A stretch of DNA of 64,000 nucleotides from Lepus europaeus (taxonomy: Eukaryota > Chordata > Mammalia > Lagomorpha > Leporidae): contig NC_084838.1 of the NCBI RefSeq assembly GCF_033115175.1, forward strand, positions 92,097,968 to 92,161,967, given 5' to 3'. Below the pieces are notes generated by a model. That model ran no database searches. It was given only the letters and a program-made list of their open reading frames with translations, and was not told the origin of the DNA. Shown piece after piece: positions 31,690 to 42,415 of the stretch. The stretch's first letter is position 1. The number at the start of each line of letters is the position of its first letter. Position numbers and translations under genes: made by a program.

Positions 31690-32720
31690 AATGAAATTAA
31701 GATCTATTCTTAGTTGTGAAGATCCATGGGTTTTGACAACTCGATAACATCATATGTCTGTCACTACAGATATACTACATTAAACACAATTGCTTCCTGG
31801 CCCTGAAAAATAGCCTGTGCTTTCCATAGCCAGCCCTGTGCTTTCCCAAACCCTGGCACAGACCGATGTTTGTTGTCTCTGTAGTCTGGTCTTTTCCAAA
31901 AAGGCATATGAATGCAATCATAGGGCATGGAGCCTTCTCAGGCTGGATATATTCACTTGTAAGATATATTCACATGTAAGATTGCACATATTAATGCTCT
32001 TTCCCTGGGATCATAGATCAGTATTGTTAGTATGAATATAGCATCTTGGTGTTTGTAATTTTTGGCATATACAAACAGTGCTGCTATCCAGACTTGTATA
32101 TAACTTTTTGAGTAGACATAGTTTTCACATCAGTTGGGTAAATACCTAGGAACATAATTTCTAGTTCGTGTGGTAAGCTCTGTTTAGCTCTATAAGAAAC
32201 TGCCAAAGTGTCTTCTGAAGTGGCCATCTCACCAGTAGCAAAGAGAATGTCTGTTCTTTTCCATCCTTCTCAGCAACTGATAGTTTATTGTTTTGGAAGT
32301 GTTTTTTAGCCATTCTGATATGTAATGATGTGTCATTGTGGTTTTGTTTGTACTTCCCCTCTTCTGAGCATATTTTAATATGCTTATTTGCGATCATTAT
32401 ATTTTTATTCTTTTAAGAATTATTTTTTATTTATTTGAAAGAGTTACAAAGTGGAGAGGTCTTCTGTCCACTGGTTCACTCCCCAAATGCCCACAACCAG
32501 GAGTTCCTGGCTGAAGCCAGGAGCCTGGAGCCTCTTCCAGGCCCAAGCACTTGAGCCATCTTCTGTTGCTTTCCCAAGGATATTAGCAGCCTTCTGGATT
32601 GGAAGTGGAGTGGCTAGGTCTTGAACAGGTGCCTAAATGGGATGCTGACAGTGCCACCCTATCTTTATAAATTTTTTGGTAAGGTATTCAGATCTTGAGC
32701 CCATTTTTTTGGTAAAGATT
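31690..32720 (-). mobile_element. ancient LINE-1 (L1M) 3' region, split by a CSINE
   Basis: Reverse complement of L1M 3' sequence: GGGTTTTGACAACTCGATAA, GCATGGAGCCTTCTCAGGCTG, AAACTGCCAAAGTGTCTTC, then GCCATTCTGATATGTAATG. Continues briefly after the SINE at 32,411-32,660. Confidence 0.65.
32411..32660 (-). mobile_element. CSINE, old and degraded
   Basis: ATTTATTTGAAAGAGTTAC, CCACTGGTTCACTCCCC, CAAGCACTTGAGCCATC, ending GATGCTGACAGTGCCACCC. Several internal deletions. Confidence 0.8.
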
Positions 32721-33067
32721 TCAGTAGAAATTTAAAGATATAGTATCAAGCTTTAGTGTCAAGGTGTTATTTGTAATTTAAAAATGATTGTAAAGTACAA
32801 ATAATACAGAAGTGAATAAAGGGAATAAATTAGGATATACTCTTTCTCCTTACTTTGAACCCAAATCTCCTAAAATAAGTGATAATAACAGATTGGTATA
32901 TATGCTGTCAGTTTTTCACCTATGCCTCTAGTAACACAAGTACATTTTTTATGTGTGTTTGAAATTTTTTACACCTAGATGTGACTACACTAAAATTATT
33001 ACTCTGCAGCTTGTCAAGTGGTCACTATATAACAGTCAGTGTCACATAAATCTAATTTGTTAAAAAC
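32721..33067. other. unassigned AT-rich intron 1 sequence
   Basis: No gene or firm repeat match. Confidence 0.3.
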
Positions 33068-33076
33068 ATAACTGGT

Positions 33077-33413
33077 GGGGGCTGGCACCGTGGCATAGCA
33101 GGTTAATCCTCTGCCTGCTGCGCTGGCATCCCATATGGGTGCCGGGTTCTAGTCTGGGTTGCTCCTCTTCCAGTCCAGCTCTCTGCTGTGGCCCAGGAGG
33201 GCAGTGGAGGATGGCCCAAGTGCTTGGGCCCCTGCACCCATAACGGGGGAGACCAGGAAGAAGCACCTGGTTCCTGGCTTCGGGTGGGTGCAGTGCCGGC
33301 TGTAGCAGCCATTTGGGGGGTGAACCAATGGAAGGAAGACCTTTCTCTCTGTCGCTCTCTTACTGTCTGTAACTCTACCTGTCAAGTAAATAAATAAAAT
33401 CTTAAAAAAAAAA
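33077..33413 (+). mobile_element. CSINE, young subfamily (sense)
   Basis: GGGGCTGGCACCGTGGCATAG to CAAGTAAATAAATAAAATC. Perfect 9-bp duplication ATAACTGGT at 33,068-33,076 and 33,414-33,422. Confidence 0.92.
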
Positions 33414-33474
33414 ATAACTGGTTTATATTCCGTTAGAAATATATCCTATAATTTGCTCAATCATTTCTTTAATT

Positions 33475-33875
33475 TTTAATTTTTATTAATATGAAGAGAA
33501 CAGATTTCATGTCATAGGTACAGTTCGGAGAAAGTAACCATACTAACTACTTTGATGGTACCAGGCCGTAGATTTTTAGATCCTTGCTGCATTCGGAGTT
33601 GACTTTTGTATAAGGTATAAGGTAAGGGTCTTGTTTCATTACTGCTACACCAGTAGTTACAGTTCTCCCAGCACCAGTTGTTGAAGTGATTGCCCTTTCT
33701 CCAGGGATAAATGCTAGCTCATTTGTAAAAGATTAGTTGATTGTAGCCACATGGATTAATTTCTGGGGTTTCTATTCTTTTCCATTGGTCTATTTGTCTG
33801 TTTTTGTGTCAGTACCAGGCTGTTTTGATTAAAACTGCCCTGTAGTATGTCTTGACATCTGTCAACCATTTCTTA
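33475..33875 (-). mobile_element. ancient LINE-1 ORF2 remnant
   Basis: Reverse complement of L1 ORF2: CAGCACCAGTTGTTGAAG, CCATTGGTCTATTTGTCTG, GTACCAGGCTGTTTTGAT. Stops in every frame. Confidence 0.7.
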
Positions 33876-33997
33876 CTCAAAAATTAAAATCATTAACCAG
33901 TATTTATTTCCTACAGCAAAGATACAAAAAACACACTTTTATAGGCACCAATGGCCTTATATCATGTACATTTTAGCTTATTTCTTAAATAAAAATA

Positions 33998-34060
33998 TAA
34001 TATGGGATGCCGGCACTGCAGACAGCGGCTTTACATGCTACGGCACAGCACTGGCCCCTA
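33998..34060 (-). mobile_element. CSINE head-only fragment
   Basis: TATGGGATGCCGGCACTGC to CACAGCACTGGCCCC: only the 5' tRNA-like head (about 60 bp) is present and the 3' body is missing, the opposite of usual 5' truncation. Confidence 0.75.
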
Positions 34061-34660
34061 TTATCTTTTTGATATCCTCAAGATTAGTAGTGGTGATCTC
34101 TCTTGTATTCCTAATATTGATAATTTTGTGTCCTCTCTTTTTTGTCTTCTTTCCTTCTGAATCCTTTGAGTTTAGTTTAATTTGGTTTTCTTTATTTTTT
34201 TAAATGGAAGTTTAGCTTATTGATTTTAGATCTTTTTTCTTTTTTAAAATATGCCTTTAAGGGGCCAGCCCCATAGCTCACTTGGATAATCCTCCACCTG
34301 CAGCACTGACATCCCATATGGGCGCCAGTTCTAGTCCCAGTTGCTCCTCTTCCAGTCCAGCTCTCTGCTGTGGCCCAGGAGGGCAGTGGAGGATGACCCA
34401 AGTGATTGGGCCCCTGCACCCGCACGGGAGACCAGGAGAAGCACTTGGCTCCTGGCTTTGGATCAGCGCAGTGCTGGCCGTAGTGGCCATTTGGGGAGTG
34501 AACCGATGGAAGGAAGACCTTTATCTCTGTCTGTCTCTCTCTCACTATCTACAACTCTACCTGTTAAATAAAAATAAAATAAAATATGCCTTTAATACTG
34601 TAAATTTCTCTCTAAGCACTGTTCTTGTTGCAGCTGCTACATTTTTATTTTGTGTTTTTG
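34061..34660 (-). mobile_element. ancient LINE-1 ORF2 remnant, split by a CSINE
   Basis: TGATATCCTCAAGATTAGTAG, GTTTAGCTTATTGATTTTAG, then after the SINE AATACTGTAAATTTCTCTCT, GCAGCTGCTACATTTT: typical reverse-strand L1M ORF2. Confidence 0.6.
34261..34580 (+). mobile_element. CSINE, young subfamily (sense)
   Basis: GGGGCCAGCCCCATAGCTC to TAAATAAAAATAAAATA. Perfect 15-bp duplication AAAATATGCCTTTAA at 34,246-34,260 and 34,581-34,595. Confidence 0.94.
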
Positions 34661-34713
34661 AATTATTTTTAATTGTGGTAAAATACACTTAATATTAAAT
34701 TTACCATCTTGAG

Positions 34714-34975
34714 GCAGGTGTTTAGTCTAGCAGTTAAGATACCATTTAAGGTGCCTGTATCCCATGTTGGAGTGCCTAGATTCAGTTTCCAGCTGCAGCT
34801 TCTGATTCTGGTTTCCTGCTAATGTAGATTCTCAAGGAAGTGGGATCCTGATGCCAACATGATAGATTGAGTTCCTGGTTCCTGGCTTAGTCCTGGGCCA
34901 GCTTCAGCTGTTATGAGCATTTGGGGAGTGGACTAGCAGTATATCTATCTCTCTGTCTCTCATATAAGTTTTAAA
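34714..34975 (+). mobile_element. CSINE, old subfamily
   Basis: GGCAGGTGTTTAGTCTAGCAG, CATTTGGGGAGTGGACTAGC, ending CATATAAGTTTTAAAG. Diverged. Confidence 0.78.
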
Positions 34976-35735
34976 GAAAAGTAAGTTTATTTTGATGCAC
35001 AAATTTTGAAGTTGATTTATAGCTTTTTCATAATATGCATTTTTTTCATTGTCAATTATCTTTATATATACAGAAGATCAACTTAGTATATACTAAGTAA
35101 AGATTTCAACAGTTTGCACCTACACAGATACACAAAGTATAAAGTACTGTTTGAGTAGTAGTTTTACCATTAATTCGCATAGTACAACACATTAAGGACA
35201 GAGATCGTACGTGAGGAGTAAGTACATAGTGATTCATGTTGTAGATTTAACAATTGACACTCTTATTTATGATGTCAGTGATCACCCAAGTGATCTTGTC
35301 ATGAGTTGCCAAGGCTATGGAAGCATTTTGAGTTCGCCAACTCCGATCTTATTTATGCAAGGCCATAGTCAAAGTGGAAGTTCTCTCCTCCCTTCAGAGA
35401 AAAGGTACCTCCTTCTTTGATGGCCTGTTCTTTCTGCTGGGATCTCACTCACAAAGATCCTTCATTTAGGTCTTTTTTTTTTTTTGCCAGAGTGTCTTGG
35501 CTTTCCATGCCTGAGAAACTCTCATGAGCTTTTTAGCTGGATTTGAATACCTTAAGGGCTGGTTCTGAGGCCAGAGTGCTATTTAGGGCATCTGCCATTC
35601 TATGAGTCTGCTGCATAGTATGCATTTTACACAAATTTTTTACAATCCCCTGTATGCATAGATCTCAAGGGTTTTTAATACCAGAATCAGTTTACCCCTT
35701 AATTCCATTTTTCACAACTTTTGAAAAGTACTCTG
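34976..35735. mobile_element. mariner-like MITE(s), split by a LINE-1 insertion
   Basis: Left piece AAGTAAGTTTATTTTGATGC..TTTTTCATAATATGCATTTT (to 35,043). Right piece from 35,614 ending TTAATTCCATTTTTCAC and ACTTTTGAAAAGTACTC. Possibly two overlapping copies. Confidence 0.45.
35044..35613 (-). mobile_element. LINE-1 3' end, 5'-truncated, older copy
   Basis: Homologous to 19,200-19,746 (CAGAAGATCAACTTAGTATA, CAACACATTAAGGACAGAG, CATGAGTTGCCAAGGCTATG) but more diverged and lacking the last ~130 bp of the 3' end. Duplication CATAATATGCATTTT (35,029-35,043) and CATAGTATGCATTTT (35,614-35,628), one mismatch. Confidence 0.88.
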
Positions 35736-35920
35736 GGGCTTACCATCTGAGCTGTTAAGAAAGCCCCTCAGGTGACTTTGATGGGTGTTGTAGGAATTAT
35801 TGACTTATTGATGAGTTCAGTAGTATCTGTGATGGTGTCTTTGAGATTGGTTCAAGCCAGGTGTGGCTGCTTGTAGGAAAGGGATAGAAATATGAAAATA
35901 TTTTTTGTAAAAATCAACTT
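35736..35920. other. unassigned
   Basis: Short stretch with no recognised feature between the MITE and the next CSINE. Confidence 0.3.
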
Positions 35921-36240
35921 CCAAGGCTGGTGCTGTAGTGTAGCAGGTAAAGCCACTGCCTGTGCTGCCAGCATCCCATATGGGTGCCAGTTCAAGTCTT
36001 AACTGCTCCACTTTCTGCTAATGTGCCTGGGAAAGCAGTGGAAGATGAGCCAAGTCCTTGGGCTCCTGCACCACATTGGAGACCCAAAAGAAATTCCTGG
36101 CTTCAGATTGGCCCAGCCCCTGCCATGCCAGCCATTTAGGGAGTGAACTAGAAGATGAAAGATCCCTCTCCCTCTGCCTGTCTCTCTCCCTGTAATTCTG
36201 CCTTTAAAATAAATAAATCTTTTAAAAAAGAAAAGAAAGA
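35921..36240 (+). mobile_element. CSINE
   Basis: Sense copy GGCTGGTGCTGTAGTGTAGC to TAAAATAAATAAATCTTTT. Duplication AAATCAACTT (35,911-35,920) and AAACCAACTT (36,241-36,250). Confidence 0.92.
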
Positions 36241-36719
36241 AAACCAACTTTATCTGTTTTATCATGTGTGGTTTCTGGAAAATCTGAATCAAGGAGCATA
36301 TTTCTTTAAGTGATGAAATAGCAGGATTCCTGCTGAAGTGTTGTTTTTCCCTCTTCTGTGACTGGTCTCCTGAGGACCTTGGAGCCTTCCCTAAGGTGTG
36401 CTGAAGGTGTGAGATCACAGAAGCCCATAAAGTTAGAAGTGAACTGCCAGAGCTAGCATAACTTCAGGGTGGCACTTAGTCCTGTCTCTGAGGACTAACT
36501 TTGCCAAATGCTGCAAAATTCTGGAAAAGGAAAAGGCATTTTTAAAATGTTGCCCAGCTACCTGGGGTGGGAGTGGAGTGTATTTGAGAAGAAAAGAGAT
36601 TTTGTATGGTTTTTGTCATTCATTGAAGGTTGCCGATTTGAAGATGAAGCCATTTCATTTTAAAAGAACTCTGCTTTTGTTTTATAAGGGATCATTGGAG
36701 TAGTTTATAATAATACTAC
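36241..36719. other. unassigned intron 1 sequence
   Basis: No gene or clear repeat seen. Confidence 0.3.
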
Positions 36720-36908
36720 GAATCTGGACTTGGGGTCAGTTTCCACCAGTTGTAGTCACAAACGGACCAATGTGGTAGGGGATGTGGGTAGTGGGGAGGC
36801 TGGGGGTGGGAGGAGGGCAGGGATATGTGGGAATTCTGTACTTTCCACTCAGTTTTGCTGTGAACCTAAAACTGCATTGAGAAGTAAAGCCACCTTAAAA
36901 AAAAAAGA
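36720..36908 (+). mobile_element. ancient LINE-1 (L1M) 3' end
   Basis: ACGGACCAATGTGGTAGGGG, the G-rich tract, ATATGTGGGAATTCTGTACTT, TTTTGCTGTGAACCTAAAAC and an A-rich tail are the classic L1M 3' terminus. Confidence 0.75.
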
Positions 36909-36911
36909 TGG

Positions 36912-37020
36912 GAATAATAGTGATGCTCACTTCAGTGTGTGGTGAGGATTAGATGAGTTAAGATATGAAGCACTTGGAGCAATGCCTAACATGAAGTGAA
37001 CTTATGTGATTTAGTCATTG
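36912..37020 (+). repeat. MIR 3' half
   Basis: GGGAATAATAGTGATGCTC, GTGAGGATTAGATGAGTTAA, GAAGCACTTGGAGCAATGCC follow the MIR 3' order closely. Confidence 0.6.
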
Positions 37021-37250
37021 TCATGTTCTTAATGGCCATAAAATATTTATATGGCCTTCATAGATTACTCATGTGCTTGGGCTTTTATCCATATTCCCTG
37101 CCCTAGCAAGCTTAAGTTCTTCAACCTCAAATTTGTTGACTGTGACTGCTGCCTAGGATCTAGTCATTTTGCCAGTATTTCTTTAAGTGTAGGTAGAGGA
37201 TCTCCTGCATCAGAATGACCTGGGATGTAAATTTATAAGACAGATTGTTT

Positions 37251-37572
37251 TACAGGTTGAGCATCCCTAATCTGAAAATCTGAATTCCAGAATGCTGTAA
37301 AATCTCAAATTTTTTGAGAACACACATGATTCCACAAGTGGAAAATTCCACATCATGAAACTATTTCATGCACATACTTATTAACAATTAAACTTATAAA
37401 CTATTGTATAGAATTACCTTCAGACTATTTGTATAAGTTGTATTTGAAACCTACATGAATTTTGTGTTTAGACTTGAGTTCTATGCCTAAGATATCTCAT
37501 TATGTATTTACAAATACTCCAAAATCCAGAAGCACTTCTGGTCTTCAGCATTAGGATACAGAATACTGGACC
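37251..37572. mobile_element. pogo/Tigger-type DNA transposon remnant
   Basis: ACAGGTTGAGCATCCCTAATC at the left, ATTAGGATACAGAATACTGG with ACCTG at the right, and ACTCCAAAATCCAGAAGC inside. Same family as 19,959-20,578. Confidence 0.6.
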
Positions 37573-38290
37573 TGTACTCCTACAGACTGAGGTTTTAAGG
37601 GTAGAATTTGCATTTCTGCAAGCATCCAGAGTAATCATGATGCATTCCAAAGTCAGTGCGGGTGCTGGGAGCGTCTGGGGCCGATTACACCACTTCTGAC
37701 CTCCCAGGCACTGCTTAATGCAGCTCCCCACAAATTCTCTCCAAAAAATACACATGGAGATTTTGGCAGAACACCATGTGTCTGGAAAATAGAAGGGAAT
37801 GTAGTGACCTAAGAATTCTTCAGCTTGTGTCAGAACCCAGACTCTTGTGTGAAACAACTGTCTTATGAAACAGAACATTATGTCAAAGTCTTATTTCGTG
37901 ACTACTGCTCTTAACAGTGTGAGTAATAGCGCATTGCTGCACTTAGCTTTTCAGTATTAGGTACTAATTAGCTAGTGTGTGACTAATTCTAAACAACTGA
38001 GTCATTTTGGGGGCTTTTAGGGATAAAAACAAACTGAATGATAGAGTGGGCAAATGATCTGTCATTGGCAACAGGAAATGAAATTACATACTACGTGATT
38101 GTGCAGTGAAATGACAGGATTACTAGCCAGACCATTTTCTCCTGACTCAACAGCCCTGTGTATGAAATAAATTTGGTTGTGAGTGATGGTAGTGTTTTCC
38201 TAAGACTTTCTGAGAAGCTCAACTACTGCTAGGACTGTTGGGCAGGTAGTGAGTGGAATCCTTTGTAAATTCTTACAAAAATAAGAGGAA
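37573..38290. other. unassigned intron 1 sequence
   Basis: A minus-strand ORF of 136 codons (37,468-37,878) overlaps the transposon edge. It has no recognisable homology and is probably chance. No other feature seen. Confidence 0.35.
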
Positions 38291-38609
38291 GGGGGCCGGC
38301 ACTGTTATGTAGTGTGTAAAGCCGTGGTCTGCAGTGCTGGCATCCCATATGGGTGCCGGTTCAAGTCCTGGCTGCTCCTCTTCCAATCCGGCTCTCTGTT
38401 GTGGCCTGGGAAAGCAGTGGAAGATGGCCCAAGTCCTTGGGCCCCTGCACCCATGTAGGAGACCTGGAAGAAGCTCCTGGCTCCTGGCTTCAGATCAGCT
38501 CAGCTCAGGCCGTTGCAGTCATTTGGGGAGTGAACCAGCAGAATAGAAGACCTCTCTATGCCTCTCCCTCTCTGTAACTCTGTCTTTCAAATAAATAAAT
38601 CTTTAAAAA
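38291..38609 (+). mobile_element. CSINE
   Basis: Sense copy GGGGGCCGGCACTGTTATG to CAAATAAATAAATCTTT. Short duplication AAGAGGAA at about 38,283-38,290 and 38,611-38,618. Confidence 0.92.
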
Positions 38610-38679
38610 AAAAGAGGAAAATGAACTGAATACAGACTAGGAATGGAAAGAAACAAAAAACTATGACCAGTACTGGTTT

Positions 38680-38895
38680 GCCAGTGAAAATAGCAGGCAT
38701 TTATTGGATACCTATCTTCCAGGCACTGTACTAGAAATGTGCACACACACATTCTCTCTCCCTCTCTGTCTCTCTCTATTGTACTAGAAACATACATATT
38801 ATTCCTGAGTTACACACAGAGTCTGTCTTCATCCTCTTAACAACCTAAGAAAGTAGATACTCTAATGCTCATCTCACAGAAGAAAATGGAACTCC
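38680..38895 (-). repeat. L2/MIR-type remnant with an internal CT/CA microsatellite
   Basis: GGCATTTATTGGATACCTAT, CTTCCAGGCACTGTACTAG, then CATCCTCTTAACAACCTAAG and CTCATCTCACAGAAG in MIR/L2 reverse order. The region 38,742-38,780 is CA/CT repeat. Confidence 0.5.
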
Positions 38896-40009
38896 AGATT
38901 GTCCCTATAGCTGACAGTGAAGATGGTCCGGGGGCATCCGCACTTCCCACCAAGAGGAAGTAAGAGAGACCAGGTTTACCCTTCTGCCTTACACAGCTAG
39001 AGGATTGGACTGCTTCCATAAAAAATGGCATTTGGAGATTGGAGAGCAGACAGTCAGAACTGCCATCTCTGGGAGAAGACAAACGAGCTTGCAGTTGCAC
39101 CAGCTGTCTCTCTGGGGGCAGTTTCCAGGCCTCGGTGCAAAGTGGGGGCCCCAGACAGAGGGCAGTGCTCAGTGTGGTGGAGGCGGCTGGAATTTGCAGA
39201 ATAAAGTCTCGGCAAAAAGGGAGCAACACTCAGAGCTTCAGGGTGTGCAGCAGATTTGTCAGGCATTGCTACTGATTTCTACAAACTCTGAGGCCTGCAA
39301 AAGACACAGTTTCCTGAGTAGACACAGTTTCTGAGTAAACAGAACAATTCCAGGGCTTTCCAAGGGCTGGCAGTACTTCGTACTCCTACCAGCCAGAGTA
39401 GCAAGGCCTCATGAACCCCAGAGCAGTAGGGAGAATCCTTGGAAAGGTGTCACCTTGGCAGTGGCAACACAGGCTGCTCTGGAGCTGCCCTGACCACACT
39501 TCAAAAAACAGACCTTGAAAAGATTCAGCAGACTCCGAGTCTTGTCTGCTAAGACAAGGAAAAGAAGCCTGCCGGTGAGGTGAGGCCTGCTAAATAAGGA
39601 ATGTGGGTTCCTAGAATGGAAGGAATTAAGCTAAGAGGAACAGAGTAACGCTCATGTTAAGCAAAGGAGAAAGCTGAAGCAAGCAGACCGAGACAAAGGC
39701 AGATGATCAGCAGGCACAGGCGAATGGCCCGGGGAATTAGCTGTGGTGTGGTGTGCTCCTTTGTACGACAGAGGTAAAATTAGAGCTGGTTTTCCGTTCA
39801 CAATGCTAGTACTCTGCAGATACAGGTAGAGCTGACTTTGTTTTACAATGTGCAGACTTGGAAAGGTCTTGAAATATTGTTTATCAAACTAAATGTTTTA
39901 TTATATGTCTCTGGAAATTGGCAATTTAAGCATGTAATGAGACCATTAAAAGAATCTTTCCATTCTTCCACTGTTTTTCCTAGGTTAAAAAAATTACTTT
40001 TTTATAAAA
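38896..40009. other. unassigned intron 1 sequence
   Basis: About 1.1 kb of balanced-composition sequence. ORFs reach 130 codons (38,837-39,229, minus) but frames overlap heavily and no exon signals stand out. It may be an old LINE 5' or retroviral segment; not identified. Confidence 0.35.
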
Positions 40010-40092
40010 GTTTTTTTTTTAAAGATTTATTTATTTATTTGAAATTCAGAGTTACAGAGAGAAACAGGGGGGTTATCTTCCATCTGCTTGTC
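40010..40092 (-). mobile_element. CSINE fragment, 5'-truncated
   Basis: AAAGATTTATTTATTTATTTG, GAAATTCAGAGTTACAGAG, CTTCCATCTGCTTG, then unrelated sequence. Confidence 0.82.
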
Positions 40093-40119
40093 ATTGCCCA
40101 TCCTTGGCCATATAGTTGC

Positions 40120-41082
40120 CACACTCTTTCTGAATCTCTTTATACCATGTGTTTTAATGCCCCTGTTCATTTCGTCTCTAACAGAATACAAGCCATCCAG
40201 CTCCAGGTGGTCGTGAGGCAGGGCTTCCAGCCTATCCCATCAAAGATAACTAGTCCTCTGGATTGAGCAGGACAGTCTTTTTCCTAGGGTAACCTCAAAC
40301 ATCTTAGGACACACAGCAAAAGAAGAATACTCGTAAGCAGCTCTATACCCACTTGTCAGCTGGATGAAGACACAGAAATTGAGGTTGTCATCAATTCTAA
40401 CCCCATAAGATTATGGGTAACTTCTCTTGGAGGGGGGAATGTTAGGTAGGAAGTTAGAAAATTAGCCTGAGGATGGGGGGTAGGCAGCCTGAGGAAAACA
40501 AAAGGTTCTTCAGAGAGGAATGTACAGCCCATACCCCAATAACTTTACAAGTGGTCTCAGCCTTCCCCCCAAGGAAAATCTCCCCAGGAGAATCCTCTCT
40601 ACCGCACCAAATTGGTTACCTAGCCTGGTAACACTGGGCAATAAAACCTTCACAGCCTTCTCCCAAGGAAGGCACCCTAGGGGGAGCTCTTCTGCCAGGT
40701 GCCAGGTGAGCTACTGGGTCTGATAGCACTAAGTAGTGAAACTTGGGAGGAATTTTACCCAGAGAGGTGGAGGGGATGGAAAAACAGCAGGAAGAACTGG
40801 ATCTTATTCACTTATAAGCCCCAGTCTGAATACAGACTGCAAACTCAGCTCTCAGCTCTTTCCTGAGCTGCCCACATTGCCTGTTAGATGTATTCTCTCC
40901 ATTAAATCATCTAACTTTACTTTCCCCAGTCTGTATGGACACTCTCTCGCAGATTCTGTTTGGAGAGGTGCCCATCCATTCTGATGGATGCCCTACCCCA
41001 TTAAACCTTGCTACCTTGCTTCCCAAAAAAAGATGGTCCAAAGAATGCTCCATGTTTCCTAACTTGACTGTAAAATTGTTCT
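40120..41082 (+). mobile_element. class I endogenous retrovirus remnant: env 3' end, polypurine tract, 3' LTR
   Basis: About 40,140-40,225 translates to a stretch resembling the cytoplasmic end of a gammaretrovirus-type transmembrane envelope protein (a run rich in I/Q/V after a short hydrophobic segment). Non-coding sequence then leads to a polypurine tract (40,429-40,439, GGAGGGGGGAA) followed at 40,440 by TGTTAGG, the expected start of an LTR. The LTR contains AATAAA (about 40,640) and ends somewhere before 41,083. Old and broken: no intact gene. Confidence 0.6.
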
Positions 41083-41200
41083 TTTTTTTTTTTTTAAAGA
41101 TTTATTTATTTATTTGAAATTCAGAGTTACACAGAAAGAGAAAGAGGTTTCCATCTGCTGGTTCACTTCCCAAATGGCCACAACGACCAGGGCTGGGCCA
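41083..41200 (-). mobile_element. CSINE fragment, 5'-truncated
   Basis: Poly(T), AAAGATTTATTTATTTATTTG, down to CAGGGCTGGGCCAG, then retroviral sequence. Its AAATTCAGAGTTACA wording matches the fragment at 40,010. Confidence 0.85.
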
Positions 41201-42058
41201 GATGTTCCAGCCTTGTGTAGCCTGATCCTGGAGTTGTCTGGCCTTGTCCAAGAAAGTATGAACATGATTTTGTACCTGTCTAGTTTGACCCAAAAACATT
41301 TTTGGAGCAGACACCCCCTTGGGCAGCACTTAGCAGGTCCAGGGGCTGCCTCCTTTGAAAGACTGGGTTTAGCAATCCTATGGTGAGGGCCCTCGTCATG
41401 GCAGCTCTCACTGGATGGAGTCTGTGTTCCGTTTTTTTTTTCCCCAAAGGAAGAGGCCCTGTCACGGCAGCTCTCACTGGATGGAGTCTGTGTTCCGTTT
41501 TTCTTTTTCCCCAAAGGAAGAGGCCCTGATTTGGCTTGCTCTTGAGAGCCTGATTTAGGAACTCTGCTATTTTCCTGCACCTAGGAATTTGTAACCTGTT
41601 AGGGAACTGCTGGGTCTGTCCTAAGGTTACAGAAGTAGGAACTTGCTTCATGGCCTGAAGCCTCTCTCAGGCTACTCTTCTCTCCCCAGGGGGGAGGCCA
41701 AGCCCTAAATAATTAAGTTTCTGGTGGACTAGCTGTGCTTTTCCCCCAATGCCTGGTAGTTAGATTCTGCTAGAAAGTTAAGAGTTTTAGTTAATGCACA
41801 AGACCAAGTCTCAGGTTGTAGAACAGACTAATAGATCATCTACATTCTGGATTATTTTGCAACCTCCTCAAGAGACAGATCCTTTGAGTCCTCTGTGAGG
41901 GCCTGTCCAAATAGGTGTAGGACTGTCAAGTTAGCTGTTACTGTAAGCCCTGTTTTTTAACCCACTTAAAGGCAAATAGGAACTGGCAAGAGGAGGTTTT
42001 AGGTTTAATAATAATCAGGTAGGCTTTAAGGCCTAGTCAGGTATATGTGAGGCTCAGA
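41201..42058 (-). mobile_element. class I endogenous retrovirus pol fragment (reverse transcriptase)
   Basis: The minus strand carries a reverse-transcriptase-like segment. The catalytic-site region lies at 41,835-41,846 and reads N-V-D-D where gammaretroviruses normally have Y-V-D-D. It is preceded by a 'FGQAL' type motif (about 41,905) and followed by a 'YLG' type motif (about 41,711-41,719). Frame is lost by indels and stops; non-functional. It is in the opposite orientation to the env/LTR piece at 40,120-41,082. A 66-bp tandem duplication lies at 41,395-41,527. Confidence 0.65.
41395..41527. repeat. tandem duplication of ~66 bp inside the retroviral fragment
   Basis: Two adjacent units (41,395-41,460 and 41,461-41,527), both starting GTCA(T/C)GGCAGCTCTCACTGG and ending CCCAAAGGAAGAGGCCCT. 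They differ by one substitution and the T-run. Confidence 0.9.
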
Positions 42059-42070
42059 CCTATGTATCTT

Positions 42071-42403
42071 TTTTTTTTTTTTTAAGATTTATTTATTTAT
42101 TTGAATGTCAGAGTTACACAGAGAGAAGGAGAGGCAGAGAGAGAGAGAGAAGTCTTCCATCCGCTGATTCCCTTCCCTAATTGGCTGCCACAGCCGGAGC
42201 TGCGCCAATCTGAAGCCAGGAGCTTCCGCCAGGTCTCCCACGTGGGTGCAGGGGCCCAAGGACTTGGGCCATCTTCTGCTGCTTTCCCAGGCTGTAGCAG
42301 AGAGCTGGATGGGAAGTGGAGCAGCCAGGACTCAAACCAGCGCCCATATGGGATGCTGGTACAGCAAATGGTGGCTTTACTCACTATGCCACCGCACCGG
42401 CCC
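42071..42403 (-). mobile_element. CSINE
   Basis: Poly(T), AAGATTTATTTATTTATTTG, ending CCACCGCACCGGCCCC. Perfect 12-bp duplication CCTATGTATCTT at 42,059-42,070 and 42,404-42,415. Confidence 0.94.
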
Positions 42404-42415
42404 CCTATGTATCTT

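Noticed and set aside
37468-37878. 136-codon minus-strand ORF
   Set aside because: Overlaps a DNA-transposon remnant and has no recognisable domain or splice context.
39838-40266. 142-codon ORF as a possible host gene
   Set aside because: Its end resembles a retroviral envelope tail and its middle is a CSINE fragment, so it is a chimera of dead elements.
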